64,000 nucleotides of DNA from Antitrichia curtipendula (taxonomy: Eukaryota; Streptophyta; Bryopsida; Hypnales; Leucodontaceae), in contig OX579638.1 in the NCBI GenBank assembly GCA_951230915.1, forward strand, positions 34,076,322 to 34,140,321. Direction: 5' to 3'. Under the pieces are notes generated by a model, which saw only the letters and a program-made list of their open reading frames with translations, searched no databases and had not been told where the DNA came from. Both the position numbers and the translations under genes were made by a program. Of this stretch, positions 10,559-23,419 are shown piece after piece (position 1 is the stretch's first letter; the number at the start of each line of letters is the position of its first letter).

Positions 10559-13500
10559 TGTCGTACGCGTAATTTAGGGGTAAGCAACTTTAACACACAA
10601 TTGTGGTTAGATGACACGGAAAATCGTCCCAAGGACTCTACTATGTTGCTATGAATTTGGATTTAATCGGATTATCTCTAAAACACCCCAAGGGAACCTA
10701 AAACCTCTCTTTCCCTCTTCCGGAACTTTACTTCTTTCCGATTTCTAATCCGGATCCGTCCTTTTCCGGAATCCGGATACAGTAACTCTTCGGTTTGTAA
10801 TACCCCTGTTTTACCTTCAGGGGTCTGCTTTTACTCTTTGAAGGGGCAAGGACTCCACCACTTATCAGTTACACAATCTAACACCTACAAAACAACCTAA
10901 GACACTCAATACATCTAAATGTTGTTATAAAGTAGGTTTCCGTCTCCTCACGACTTTCCGGATGGCCTATCCAGAAAGCAAGTCACACAGAATCCGGTCT
11001 CTCCTCTCCACTACAACGACAGATACATAACTATCCGGATTTAACACAAGAGAAATTCTATGAGATAGTAGGCGACACTGCAGTTGGCAGATCTTCCGGT
11101 AAGTAGGGGTTTTCCCCTTGGCGGCTGCTTAACTCCGCACGGAACCAGAAGTGGTTCCGGAACCTCACCCTCAACACTCCAGTCGGATTAGCGTTCCAGT
11201 ATTTTAAAGATTCTAAATGCACAAGTCCCACAGATCCGTCCTAACTTCGCCACAGATTCTCCCTTATTGTCTCACTCCAAACAATTATGGGATCCGGATT
11301 CCTCCTTCTCGGTTCCTCACAACTCTCAAAACGCACAAACACACCGTCCAAGTCCTCACACAAACACTTAGAACATGGGATGTACACTTAGTGGCGTAGA
11401 TCAGCATAAAAGAAATGAAATAAAACTTCAAATTGCATAAGGATGGAATGAATGAGCAACAAGCCTGCTCATCCTTTAAAAACCAAAACACGAAGGGAAA
11501 AGAGACAACCGAAAATCAAGCTAACCAACCACAGAAGCATCCGAGATATCCGGAATGCTAATGAAAGTTATCCCAAAATTTCCGGAATCGGGCCCACATG
11601 CGGAAAACCTGTTCCGAAAAAAAAACCTAAAGTCTAAATCTAACCTCTGAATCCTACTTTATTTGCTTTCTTCAAACTGCTCCCCGATTGCGCAAGAGAG
11701 GTCCTCGCCCTAGTATTTGGCACTGGTGTGATCTTTCCGGCCGCTCGGGTTTGGATCTTCCGCTTCTTCGGTGGAGAATCTTCCTCCTCATCCGTCTCCG
11801 TCGCGGATTTTGTCTCGAAATCCTCCTTCTCGGATTCGAGAATCTCCATCTCCCGGATGGGCGAGTCCAAGTTGATTGGCTCGTCGGCAGTCTTTGGCGG
11901 AGATGGCCTCGCGGGAGTTTCCTCTTGCATGTGGATGAAGTCATCCGGGAAAGATTTCGCCGGATTCTCCATCGCCCCGATCCGGTGGAGCAAATTCTCC
12001 TTGATCTGTGTCCCTTCCGGTGTCTGATTCTGCACAGGCGTAGAGGTTCCGCCTTGCTCTGGAACACTCTGACTCTCTTCCGGATTCTTGGCTGGAGAAT
12101 CCGTCCTCTGAGTTAGCCACTCCCGCTGCACAACTGGTTTCAGGAGCGAATGCAACCCTCCTAGTTGCGACAAAACCGGAATCCCCACGACCGGTTTTGT
12201 CGGAGTTTGGAGATACGGGTTGGTGGTGAGGTCCGCTTCCGGAAAGGTGGAGAAGTCCATCGTTCTGTCCGGATCGACGCGTGCCACCAGGGTCTGCATC
12301 TCCTGGAGTACCTTCTGCATCCGGGCCTCGAAATCCATGAGGATCATCACCACCTTGGATCCGGTGATGTGTCCTCCCGTCACCAAGTGGGCGTCGTAAA
12401 GTCTGGCTTTGTTGATGACGTCCGCCAGTTGTCCGATTTGGGTCTGGAGATTCCGGACCATCTGCATGGCGTCCTTTTCGTTCTTCTGTTTCGCCTCGCA
12501 CTCTCCTTGTGCCCAGTTCCTCCGGCTTTCTGCCTCCTCCCGGCTTCTCTCCAGAATCTGGATTTGCTCGTCCTTCTGACGGATGACTTCCGGATTCGGT
12601 CTCCGTCTAATCTCCTCAATAATTTCCGCGGGTGGCACGTTGAGCTCCGTCGCCACCTCCTCCATGAACTGGATGGCCTTGTGATGGAGGTTCCGGGCCT
12701 GGTGCATCCAGTCAAAGCCGATGTCGAAGAACTCACGGAGGGGCGGCTTCCCTTCTTCCGGAACCTGGATGGGTTCCTCATGTTCCGTCTCGAGTTGCTT
12801 TCCTCGCGAACTCGGATCCGTCGACTTCCGCCTTGACTTCTTCCGCTCCAAGACTTCCTCTTCCGGATCATTCTCCTCTTCTGGTAGAGGCTCATCCTTC
12901 TCCAGCTCATCCGTCAAGTCATACTTGACCAGCTCCAATCCAGTGTTGTACACCAACAGCTCGTCCTGTGTCAACACATCTCCGTAATGGTAGATGTGGA
13001 AAAGGTAGGGGCTGATCGGGCTGTACCGGCTCTTGGATACGTGATCTGCGAGCTTCGCTACCACCTGGGCTATGATGCGTCCCCAATGCACCACCCGTTC
13101 TTCCAAAGCTCCGAAGATTGTGTTCGCCATCGTCACTGTGACCCGGGTAGGCTTTTCCGGATACAATATCGGGATTAGGAAGTTGAGCACCCGCCGATGG
13201 CGCTCATCCACGCAGTCACTGATCGCATACCCTTCCTTCGCGTGAGGAGGGTTCCGGAACTTCCCGGTGGCGTACTTATCCGCCCGAGATGCGAACTCGT
13301 CTCCGACTTCCGAAACGAGTAGACTTCCGCCCACACGTCCTCCGTCCATCCCTTGGGCTGTCCACGCACCGTCAGCTCATACTGGTTGGATGTCCCGTTG
13401 ATCAGCTCCTGAATCAACTCCTCCCCTCTCAGATTCCAAAGCCTCTCGATCAATCCGGCACACCCTAACCGTTTCAGATCTTGCTCTAACTCCTGTCGAG

Positions 13501-14029
13501 CGGTGGGGTCAGTTGGTATGGACGGACTGACCATCCGGGCAACCACCGACGCTCTCGCGGATCTCGCCGCACTACTTTCCGCCATGGGTGCACCAACCAA
13601 GTAACCCTAATCCGGCCTCACCTCTCTCTATCCGTAAACGCACTCTCACCAGACTTTCTCTCAACTAGCTACGCGTGGAGGAGTTTGGAAACTCAAAAAG
13701 TGAAGAGAGACGGGGCGGTGGTGGCCTTTACATAGCCAAAACAGTACCGCCAGTTCTCGGATTGGAACAGGATTAGGGTTCCGTTCCCGAGGCGCGTCCC
13801 CTAGCCTCGTAGGCCGGATCCCTATTCCGTAGCTGGCGGCATTCCGGGTCATATCCGGAAACCCTAACTTGTCCGGAAAAGAAACTCGTTTCCGGATGAA
13901 GGCTTAGTTCAAACGTAAGCTCTTCCGGAAGACAACTATCATTTCTTAACTGAAAAAAATAAAAAAATCTCTATCTATTCCATCTATTCTACTCTATCTA
14001 TACGGAAATTAGGTTTCCGTGTTGTGACA
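10559..14029 (-). mobile_element. 3.47-kb TG...CA element with one gag-like ORF (element 1)
   Basis: The ends are TGTCGTACGCG and TTGTGACA, flanked by the 5-bp duplication GTACC (10554-10558 and 14030-14034). The orthologous site in copy B (near 54593) is empty, which fixes both boundaries. TG...CA with a 5-bp duplication is typical of LTR retroelements, yet I see no long direct repeat at the two ends. It may be a solo LTR that contains an ORF, a non-autonomous derivative, or a TIR element of unknown type. The hexamer TCCGGA is strikingly frequent in coding and non-coding parts. The element at 36434-39857 is related. Confidence 0.85.
11640..13585 (-). pseudogene. Gag-like / plant transposon protein of element 1, frameshifted
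   Basis: The start at 13585 gives a frame that runs past WTEDVWAEVYSF. Near 13310 the coding frame changes, and the second frame continues with EVGDEFASRADKYATGKF to the TAG at 11640. The intact homologue at 37616-39253 reads straight through, so a missing G in a short G run is the simplest cause. The central part (PEKPTRVTVTMANTIFGAL, then YLFHIYHY) recalls plant retrotransposon-associated proteins. The C-terminal half is Glu/Lys-rich with probable coiled coil and Pro/Ser-rich linkers. I see no CCHC knuckle, protease, reverse transcriptase or integrase. The family assignment is tentative. Confidence 0.65.
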
Positions 14030-16779
14030 GTACCCTCACATGTATAAACAAGGGTGTGCAGCACACATTTTGGATTTACTTTTGGAAGACTGGGGAAAGG
14101 AAAAGAAGGTGATTGAATTGGTGGAGGACTGTAGGAAAATTTGCACGTTCATCAAAAAATATCAGCTCACTTTGGCTCTGTTTCGGAAATATTCACCGAA
14201 CAAGGTGTTGAGACTCCCTGCCTTAACGCGGTTTGCTTGCAACTTCCTCATGGTAGATCGTCTCGTGGATTGCAAGCAGGCGTTGCACAACGTGATTTTG
14301 GATGAGACGTATGCGCCTTTTGAGATGAGTTTGTTTCAGCGGAAGAATGGATATATAGTTCAAGGACGAGCCGTGCGTGCAAGACAAAACATTCTTTCAG
14401 AAGCGTTCTGGATGAAATGTGAGAATTTTCTGCACATGGTACAGCTTGTGCTCGTTGCTCTTCGAGTGTTTGATGGGAAGATCCCGGCAATGCCCAAAGC
14501 TTTGATGGTGATGCAGAGCTTGAAAGAGCACGTGTACTCGTTGAGGAATGAGCCTTTTTTTCTAGACCCCGCGATTGCAGACAAGTACGAGAAGGAGTTT
14601 GACGCTCGTTGGAAATTGATACTCACAGATTTGCACTATGCAGGTGCACTATTGAACCCATATTTGCTTGATATAGCAACCATTCAAAACAATGGCGAGG
14701 CCAAATCTGCCTTGAATCGAGTCATACGAAAACTCAGCGAGCCATTGGAAGTGTCACCCATGGAGGCAATGAGTGAGCTTGTGGAATTCAAAGAAAAGAC
14801 AGGTCCATTTGACCCTTTGATGGAGGCTCCTGATATCACTCAAGGTACACTACTGCCCCATCAGTGGTGGAACCATGTGGGTGGTAATGCTCTCCCGAAA
14901 ATTGCAAAGAGAATTCTATCTTTGACATGCTCAGCATCTTCATGTGAAAGGAATTGGAGCATGTATTCGTTTATACACAGTAAAGTGCAAAATCGCCTGG
15001 CTACATTCAAGGCGGAGGCATTGGTGTATATTTACGCCAACAGCAAGCTCGAACGTGAGAAACGTGGACACAATCCTGCCCTTTTTTACGATAAGTACCT
15101 AATGGATGGAGATATCGAGGAAGAGAACAAGGAGGCATTGTCTTCGGGTGACGAAGATGACGTGGTTTCTAGAGTTGGTTGGGCTGCCGATAATCGTATG
15201 GAGGAAGAAGAGCGCTTGCACGAAAATCCTTGGGTTGGAATGATGCCTGCTGCTGTTGACCTCCCCCCAAGACGACATTACAGCCACACTTTTACGGATG
15301 GTAATGATGAGAACAATTATGGTGAAGAGGAGCCCCTACGTACACCAGAACGGAATCGCGTCTTTGCATGGGATGAAGCTCCAACCGCATATTTACCGCT
15401 ACCGAGGGAAAGAACTTTTGATGACAACAGCGAAGGCGTACAAAATCCAGTGCTTGCACCAGAAGAGCCTGCAAGATCTCCAGTACTAGCACATCCGTCT
15501 TCAAGCATGCCAATAAATCTCCGGAGCGCTGCACGAGTTATTGTGGAAAGTGAAAGAGAAGAAGAGGCAGTACACATTGATGAGGTTGTACGTGAGGGGT
15601 GCCCAATTCCTATAGTAGTGAATGCGCGTACCACCCGAATAACAGAAACGGTGGAGTACGATTCAGATGTGCCTCTACAAGCTATTCTGAATTTGAATCG
15701 TAATGCACCCTTAAATCGAGGAGCAAGTCAGAGCGTGGCTACGGTCACAAGGTCTATTCCAACCCATCTGCCAAGGCTGCCGGTGCATCGAGGTCCACCA
15801 CGGACCATTGATGAGGAAGTCCATGCCTGAGCTCCGCAATCCACTCGACCTTCATAAATGTTAGCCCCAGGGGCATCATCATTGGGCACGTGTAGAAACA
15901 ACAATGGAGGAAGGAAGCGTATTAGGAGGGTTCACGAGGTGGTCCATAGAAATCCTAAACGTCCAAATCAAGTTGTCCAACGGTTCAGCATGGGGGTGGA
16001 ATGTTCCAATCAAAATGTCGGTCAATCAAGTGGAGGAAGGCGACACCGTACACCCAACACTGATGGAACCACGGATGTGTTGAGGCGCACGAAACGACTA
16101 GTGCAAACAAAGGGCGTTGCCGGTGTAGATACTGAAGTGCGGAATCTGAATTCAGAGGTAGAACGAGAGGTACGAAACATACCAGTGCCAAGAGAAGAAG
16201 ACGAGAACGAGAGCTCGACCAACAACAAGAATAGGGACGAGTCGCATGAAGATACAGACCCCAACGCCGATGAAGTGTCAAATGATGACGACTTTGATTC
16301 TAGTGAATAGATGTGGAGATAGTATAGTACTATTGTAAGGATTCAAAATACATTTTTTTGTATCGAAAATTTGTAGATGAAGATTATAATAGATTAATAG
16401 TTTGTGTGTGACTTTTTTGTACATCCTCATATTAAAGTATGTGAGGTTGAGAAACATATAGGAAGGTTTGAATTTTTTTGGAGTGTGTAGACTTTCACAA
16501 GCATTGGAATGGTGACCATAACAAAGTAGTAGGAAGTGCAATGCAATTACAACTTCATTTGTATACCCCAGACCTGACCCATATATATATGAGTTATTAA
16601 TATAATTATAATAATTATTGTGGACATGTATTGGATTTTGTGCATTCATTCAAATGAGAGGAATTGAATTCTACATTTCATGAGGTATATTATTCAAAAT
16701 TGCAAATTGTATAAGCCGTTATGAATAAGCGGCCAATGTAATGCTTTTTAAACATGTAGTTTTAAGAAGATTTTAATAG

Positions 16780-17105
16780 ATGTCATGTTCAATTACAGCA
16801 GAGGCCACCCGCGGTCGTCGCCTAAATCCCCCCAACCGTTGTCGCCTTTGGACCCGCAGTCGCCCCAGACACGCAGCCGCAGTCGCCCAGACACTGGGTA
16901 CCCTCAGTCGCCCAGACACTGGAAACCCGAAGTCGCCCAACCCATCCCCCACCCGCGGTCGCCCATAGACATTGGACCCGAAGTCGCCCATGCAAACCCG
17001 AAGTCGCCCCACTTATAGAAGCTGCAGTCGCCCTGGTTCTTGGACCCGCGGTCGCCCTATCCCGATCCGCACTCGCCCTAACCCGCAGTCACCCAAGCTG
17101 ACGTG
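16780..17105. repeat. Subterminal motif array of hAT copy A
   Basis: Some fifteen copies of CCCGCGGTCGCC, CCCGAAGTCGCC or CGCAGTCGCCC lie 200-520 bases inside the right terminus. hAT transposases are known to bind short subterminal repeats, so this is the expected position for such sites. The same array occurs inverted at 51545-51830. Confidence 0.75.
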
Positions 17106-17311
17106 GTTCTGTCTTTCCACGTCACTGCGGACAACCAGACACGTAGGACAAATCCATTTACCATGGGGTAAAAAACTTCAAAACCCTAAATTTTTTTGCG
17201 ACGCATTTGTCGCCTATATTCGACACATGTCATACACGACACGCGACGCGACACGTCTAATACGTCACCGAAACCCGGAAACCCGTCCGACAAGACAACC
17301 CTGCCAACAAT

Positions 17312-17875
17312 ACATGTGTTGTTTTTCCACAAGCACTTGCTAATGGAATTGTTGAATTAAAATTATGAACCACTCATAATGGATTTTTCAATGGCCGCGC
17401 TCACAAGTTTTGACATTTCTTATACTTCTTCTTGTACTGCTATATTCCAAGATGGCAAAATCCTAATATTAGATATGCAATCATACAATTTTGGATGTCA
17501 TGTACAGATTGCAATTGAAATAATGGTCCAAGAGAAAATATCATCTTTTATTTATGGTTTGTTATAATTTTATTTTTTTTCCCCATATCAATTTATCCAT
17601 TTCATTTTAGACGGTATGGAAACTCTTGTTTACCGGGTAATGTCTGCATGTTCTTTAAAAAACAACTCACAAATTTCTGAATTAAATTTTTTTTTTAAGG
17701 AAAGGTTCATTTGGAACTTGGAGGGACAGTCTGACCATTGGGATTATGGTGTCTCAATTGTATGTATTCAATTTTTGTTAATACATTTTTTTGTTTCATT
17801 CAAATCTTACTATCTTAGACCTACTTCGACTTCCAAATTTTTGGATAAAAACATGTCCACAATGGTGGTGCTTAT
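17312..17875. other. Gene-free flank
   Basis: Small ORFs here (for example 17379-17567) have no recognisable features. No terminal repeat is seen until the TTAA element at 17876. Confidence 0.4.
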
Positions 17876-18817
17876 TTAACCCCTAAAGACCCAAGGCCAA
17901 TTTTCTGGCAAAAACTACTCAAAACTGCCATTAATATAGCAAAGAGCCCAAAAAAAAATTTAATGTGTTTTTTGCATATTTTACCATAGGATCTTGTACT
18001 AAACTAGTGTAAGAATGTGTGGAAGAAATTTTAGAAACTTTGACCAAGTAGATTGCAAGATATTTGCATTTAAAGTGAAGGAATCAAATTTTTTCGCACC
18101 TTGTTCAACTACATTTTCGGGCTTTCAACCTTTTTAACTTAAAATTTTTGCTCCAATGATATTGAATTTCAAATTTTATATGTTGAAGAATTGAGTTTAG
18201 AATCTAGGAAGAAAAATTGAAAAAAGAAACACTTAGTTTTCACTCATTCAAAATTTGTTGAGTAGAAGTACGTTTAAGATTGAAGGAAAAATGAAATCAT
18301 TAATAGCTGTAAGATAGGGTTGAAATATACTAATCTCAACGGTGAGATTGTTCTAGCAAGAAATCTTAACCTTGTGCAACTTTTTTTTTTTTTTAATTGT
18401 CAAAATTGAGTTCAGAAATGAATCCTACAAGTTATTTTTTGATTTTTTTCAAGAAGATGCTGTAATTGCCCGAAAAATAAGATTGTCCATAACTTTAGCA
18501 TAATAAATCCAAATGGAATGAATCGAAGCTTCCCATGTGCATGAAAATAAAATCTATATGATAAAAATTAAAAAAAATTAAAATTAAAAGTTCTTGTGAG
18601 GATTTTGTTTCTGCCCGCCGAACTAAAATTTGGATTTTTTCTACCATAACTTTTGCTACCAGGCACCGGTTGAAATAAAAATTACATTTTCGGAAAGCTA
18701 ATGTGATTCTCTATTTTCACAAAAAAATTCAGAAAATTACAACAAATATTGAGACCGTAGGAGCCTGCCCAAAATTCATTTTGTCCCTCCAGCGGACAAT
18801 GGGCCTTTAGGGGTTAA
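17876..18817 (+). mobile_element. TTAA-flanked MITE, complete copy
   Basis: The ends are TTAA-CCCCTAAAG and CTTTAGGGG-TTAA. A TTAA duplication with termini starting CCC is the pattern of piggyBac-type elements, so this may be a non-autonomous relative. It has no ORF. The interior is AT-rich and shared with the copies at 8281, 19403 and 56221. Confidence 0.8.
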
Positions 18818-19402
18818 ATTCTATTTCGTTCCCTCGTTGGCTACAATGCCTCATGCTTGAAAATATTCACCACATTTGGAATTGTCCAACTAAATGATAA
18901 AAAATAGTAAGTACATAGCAGTTAAGGAAGGTTCAACATTCTGACTGGTAAATAATTTTATTATAAAATTGAAAAATGCCAATCTTAAAGGTTGCTATTT
19001 TTTAATCAACAATCGCCATTGTAGGATTTAATTTTTTTTAAAGAACATTGAAAATTGAGTACGAAGAAGGAGCCGAAGGACTGCAAAATTTATTTTATAG
19101 TAGCCACTAAGTAGTAGAGAATCCATAGCTGCCTACAAACTAAAAATCTTCATAACTTTTGACTCATTCATCAGAATTAAATGATTCAAAGCTTACCACA
19201 TATATACAATTGTAATATTTATAGAACCAATTTCCAAATTAAAAAAAAAGAAAAAAGTGATTTTTTAGAATCTCGATCCATTTGTCCAATGAAACCAGAA
19301 AATAACGTATAAGCCCATAACTTTTGACTTACATTTCCAAATGTCCTAGAATTTAGTGCAAATGAAATATTCAAGAGCACACCTTCAATTAAAATTTAAG
19401 CC
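18818..19402. other. AT-rich spacer between two MITEs
   Basis: I see nothing supportable here. Confidence 0.4.
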
Positions 19403-20333
19403 TTAACCCCTAAAGGACCATTGTCCCCTCAGGGGACAAATGGGTTTTCGGGCAGGTACCTACGAGCTGAAATTTTCTCTTGATTTTTTGAAAATTTTTT
19501 TGGAGGTAGAAAATCTGATTAGCTTTATGGGAATATAATTTTTTTCACAATCGGTGCCCGGGAAAAAAAGTTATGCCCAAATAAGCTCAAAACAGGGGTC
19601 GAGGGGCAGCAAAAATAATTTACATTTTTTATTTTTAATTTTTTTCTAATTTTTTTTTCTTGTAGATTATATTTTTGTCTATCTGAAAAGCTTTGATTCA
19701 TTTCATTTGGATTTTTTATGAGAATGTTATGGACAAGCTTGTTTTCCGGCCACTTAGAGCATCTTCCTGAAAAAATAACTTGTAGGATTCATTTCTGAAT
19801 GTAATTTTTATAATTTTTCAAAAAAAAAAGTTCCATAAGGTTTAGTTTTTTTGCTAGAACTATCTCACCATTGGGATTAGTGATTTTTAATTCCATATAA
19901 AAGATATTAATATTTTAGATTTTCTTTCTATCTTGTACCTACTTCTACTTAACAATTTCTTTAATAATGAAAATTAAGTTTTTTTGGATTTTCTTTTTTC
20001 CCCTAGACTTTCAACTCAATTCTCCACTATAAAGATTAAAAGCTCAAAACTCTGTAGTGCAAAATATTTAAGTTAAAAATGTTCAAAGTCATAAAATCTA
20101 GTCCCGCAGTGTGCTGAAAAACTTGTTTTTTTCACTTTAAACGCAGATATCTTGCAATCTGTGCGGTCAAAAATTCTGAAATTTTTTCCATACATTTTCA
20201 TACTAGTTAGGTATAAGATCCTACGGTTAAATGTGAAAAAAAACAATTTTCAATTTTTTTTACTCTTTGCTATAGAAATGGCAGTTTTGAGTGTTTTTTG
20301 GCAGAAAAATGGCCTTGGTCCTTTAGGGGTTAA
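19403..20333 (-). mobile_element. TTAA-flanked MITE, complete inverted copy
   Basis: The ends are TTAA-CCCCTAAAGG and CCTTTAGGGG-TTAA. The internal order is reversed relative to 17876-18817: the CCAAGGCC end lies on the right. Together the two form an inverted pair about 590 bp apart. Confidence 0.8.
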
Positions 20334-20686
20334 AGTAAGAAATCTCTAGTCATAAATACATGCACAAAATTATATATAGCCCTAGAAAACATGGCAGTTC
20401 ATTAGGAATTCAATAGCTATGCAATGAATTAATTCAGAAATCCCACTTGCACATATTGAAAAGAGAAAGTGTATATACATTTCATATGCATCAACAATAC
20501 AAAATGGAAAAAATGTATGATTTCGTCACTATACTATTATCTGCACATCAATATATGTAATGAATTACGGTAGAAAAAAAGGACTCTACGAGTCTGTCTA
20601 AAGCCTGTAGCTATGTACTTTTGTGCGATGTGCCTTGATGTTATCTACAACACCATGAAGTGCACTTAATCGATATTCATGGGGCT
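20334..20686. other. Spacer 3' of WCHI2
   Basis: AT-rich, with no hAT terminus recognised. The left end of the WCHI2/kinase 2 unit should lie here or further left, but I could not find a CAGGG-type terminus. Confidence 0.4.
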
Positions 20687-23025
20687 CTATGCCGTACCAC
20701 TAGGACCTGCTTCGTCGTCGTTTGCCCCGGCTTCTACAATGCAGTCCTCATCTGAGCCAAGCTGAAGTCGTCGAGCTCTAGACCGGGTTCGTTTCGCTGG
20801 TCCATCTTCCTCGAGTATGACCTTCAGAAACTGCGAGCCACGCATTTGTTCAAGAGCACGCTTTGTCCCAGGACTGTGCATGTCGAGCAAATAATCCATT
20901 GCATCGTTCTTAAAAATCTCTCTCCATTCCGACTCTGACATCATAAGCATCTCCTGAGTTCCCGGTACTTCATATCCAGACTCATCCACGACTTGAACCC
21001 CGTCATCATCAGTGATACGCATTCCATCACGTCCCCATCGCCATGATTTCGGATGAAGTCCAAATCGGAATTGTTTGGTGGCTTCGTCCCAATGTCCGTT
21101 GAAGCATTGGTAAAAGAAATTTCGCTATCCGAGACTGAACTTGTCTTTGATGGGAATCAAGTTCTCACACACTTGTACGACCTCAGTCGGATCGTTTTCC
21201 CAACCCCATTCTCTAGCGAGCATCGATTTCTCTCCAGAGTGATGCTTAAAACGCCAACTCCAAATAAGGTCTTGTCCCCATATATCAGAGTTATGGGGGG
21301 AATTTATTACATTAAATTCCCAATCCAATGGCATGTATAGGACCAGGCCGAACAACTCGTACAAACGCTCGTGGAAGGGAGCCTTGCATACAGCGCATTG
21401 CCTACGCGTTATCATCAAACTGATCAAACAAAACGGATGGTAGAGGTGCTCGCATGTGCCTAAGTGCATTCCACCTTCGGGGCCAAATGGATTTAAACAA
21501 ATGATGCACGTGGTCCCGTCTAAAACAAAGCTAGAAGGCTGTGGCCACAACAACTTCGGCTCGTCTGTAAGATGTGAAGAAATGGCGTTTGCAAAATCCC
21601 AGTTGTGTGCGGACCAGTCAATGATCTTCATGTTGCCACCAATGGATTTCATTACCCAGTCTTCCCGATCAAAAAGATCATCTATAAGGGCCCATGATGT
21701 TAAACCGAAGGCCCTCTCCTGATTGTGCTCAAAGTAATTGTTGGCCACCTTTTTGAACTCCGTGGCCATTTGTCGGTTCATATCGACGGTGAAGATGCAT
21801 GCTAACTTCCACTGATAATATTGTGCTACCAATGCAGCCAACCGACCTCGCAACTCGACATTGTTGGCACGTAAAACAGTGAGTTCTTCACTATTTTCGA
21901 CCGTTTGGGTGCCCACCAACCCTACGATTGGTATGTTCGCAAATGCATCTAATACGTCAAACGATAATGAATCCTGTGTTGCTGACATGGATGCACTAGC
22001 ATTTATGGCTGGCAGCGGTGCAAGAACCGATTCACTAAGGCCTGTGGTGGGACCCCTCACGCCTTGTAGCACTGTAGTCGTTGTATTTTCTTCGGCCAAA
22101 GATATTTTTGCGCCATGTACTTGTGAAGGAATCCCTTGAGCATGCCCTCTTGGATCACGCCCTTCATATCTTATCATAGCGGCTTCGAGAGCTTGTCGAA
22201 GTTCTTCTATGTCACGTTCCTGCTGTGATAGTAAGTCGCTCTTGTCCTTCAGTTTGGCCTCGCATTCAGCCAAATTCAATCCTTGAATGAAGAGATCTTT
22301 TTCGGCCAATTGAATCCTCAAGGGGTTGACCACATCCGTGTCAGCTTCGCCCACCGCTGCATTTGCAAGTGCGGCATCCATTGATAATTGCGTGGCCCTC
22401 CTTCTTTTAGTACGTTGCGTCGCCCTAGAACCAGGTGGACATGGTGGAGTACGAGTTCCATCCGAGTCTCTATCTGTTTTAGAATCATTGGTCTCGTAGT
22501 TGTCAACGCTCGTAATTTGCGTCCTGATGCTGCCCAAACCACCCTCTGGATACCTTTTTTTCCTCCTTGGAATAAATCCGTTGGCCGGCGTCGGAATAGT
22601 GACGTTGGAACCCACGTCATTTAAAGTTGACCAATCCACTCGCTTGTGAAGCTTTATTTCCGTGTGGACCCCACGTGCAATGAAAAGATTGACTTCGTTT
22701 CTTTTCACAGTGGGCTGGTCGTACAGAACTTGGTACACCTCAATGCAGCGATTTTTGAATTATTCGTCGGTGCAATACTTCAAGTTCGCCTTGTGAAATC
22801 GTCGATGAAAATTGTGTCGTTCTTCTGGGAACGCCTTGTCAATGTGGCACCACTCTATGTATTGAGCGCAATTTTCGGCACTCCACGGTTCTAATACCTC
22901 CTCCCATCCTTGAATACAAGTTTCGCTGGATTTCGAAGTACGTGCAGCCGCTTGGGATGTTTTTGTCCGGCACGTTCTCTTGTCTTGTCTCGTTCTGCGT
23001 TTGTCTTCCTCGGTGGTGTCTCCAT
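20687..23025 (-). pseudogene. WCHI2, WCHI-domain protein with coiled coil and RING finger
   Basis: The N-terminal domain is the one in WCHI1 and WCHI3 (EWCHIDKAFPEERH, KANLKYC, NRCIEV, RVDWSTL). A coiled coil follows (about residues 225-280 by position), then a region shared with WCHI3 (QYYQWKLACIFTVD, FGLTSWALIDD). Next is a RING-type Cys/His cluster near 21380-21515 (CIICLNPF, CEHLYHPFC, CAVC), absent from WCHI1 and lost from WCHI3. The gene codes for roughly 780 residues if read through three lesions: a 1-base deletion near 22905, TAA at 22760 and TAG at 21125. The TAA falls where the relatives have a codon before the FxxRCIE motif, and homologous-looking coding sequence continues after the TAG to 20687. 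A RING suggests E3 ligase activity. The gene is head to head with kinase 2. Confidence 0.75.
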
Positions 23026-23149
23026 CGCTCGTGGACTTTGGAAAAGTACGGGTGTGTAATAAATAAGACCCCACAAAGCCGCCCAAGCAACCAACTCAAT
23101 GAAGAATTGGAGGACCCAGGAAGTTGTGAGGCAAGAATTGAGTGAATGG

Positions 23150-23370
23150 ACAGGGACTTATATAGTCGCTGGGGGGCGCAAGCATTGGGCGGGGACGCAG
23201 TCTCGCTAGGCGGGGACGGAACGGCATGGGCGAGGACGTAATCGCGTTAGGGCGCAGACGCAAGGACAGGGCGTGGACGGAATCGCGTCTGGGCGGGGAC
23301 GTAGTTGCGTCAGGACGAGGACGCAAAACTGTCTGGGCGTGGATAGTTCTCCGTAGGGCGGGGACGTAAG
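23150..23370. repeat. GGGCGGGGACG motif array upstream of WCHI2
   Basis: About twelve copies of GGGCGGGGACG(TA/GA) occur 130-350 bases before the WCHI2 start. This is a different word from the GACCGCGGGTC motif at WCHI1 and WCHI3, but its position relative to the gene is the same. Confidence 0.75.
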
Positions 23371-23419
23371 GTGAAGAAAGTAAGAAAATTTTAAAAAAGG
23401 GAAGCTGGGGTCAAATACC

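Larger units (their letters stand above)
9559..16310 (+). pseudogene. hAT transposase A, interrupted
   Basis: Residues after the start carry a BED-like zinc-binding segment (CRFCGWS...H). A DUF659-type region follows with DGWSD, DSTG and CTDNAA. After the nested insertion come the core and a C-terminal hAT dimerisation segment with SSCERNWSMYSF. The Asp, Asp and Glu expected of a hAT catalytic triad are visible (DxTG or DGWSD, CTDN, CERNWS). Breaks are TGA at 10078 (CGA in copy B), TGA at 10321 (shared with B), the 10559-14029 insertion, TGA at 15828 (shared with B) and TAA at 15855. Removing the insertion and one 5-bp duplication restores the frame. An acidic, Asn/Asp-rich tail runs to 16310. 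The gene is dead under the standard code. Confidence 0.88.
8070..17303 (+). mobile_element. hAT element copy A (hAT-proximal part)
   Basis: From 8070 to 17303 this copy is the reverse complement of 51320-57358, apart from a nested 3.47-kb insertion and a deletion of about 280 bp near 9080. The right end reads GACAACCCTG, matching the inverse of CAGGGTTGTC at the intact copy B and at a 336-bp MITE. The eight bases after it, CCAACAAT, would be the target duplication. I could not find the opposite terminus. If the element includes the WCHI1 and kinase 1 genes, that end lies before the window or has been lost. Confidence 0.8.

Noticed and set aside
10559..14029. The insertion in hAT transposase A as an intron
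   Set aside because: It has a 5-bp target duplication, an opposite-strand gene, TG...CA ends and a related element in another gene; copy B lacks it.
16785..17018. Arg/Pro/Ser-rich ORFs (also 51605-51838, 59238-59558, 9142-9336, 55818-56086)
   Set aside because: They are translations of the GGTCGCCC motif arrays and occur in several frames on both strands.
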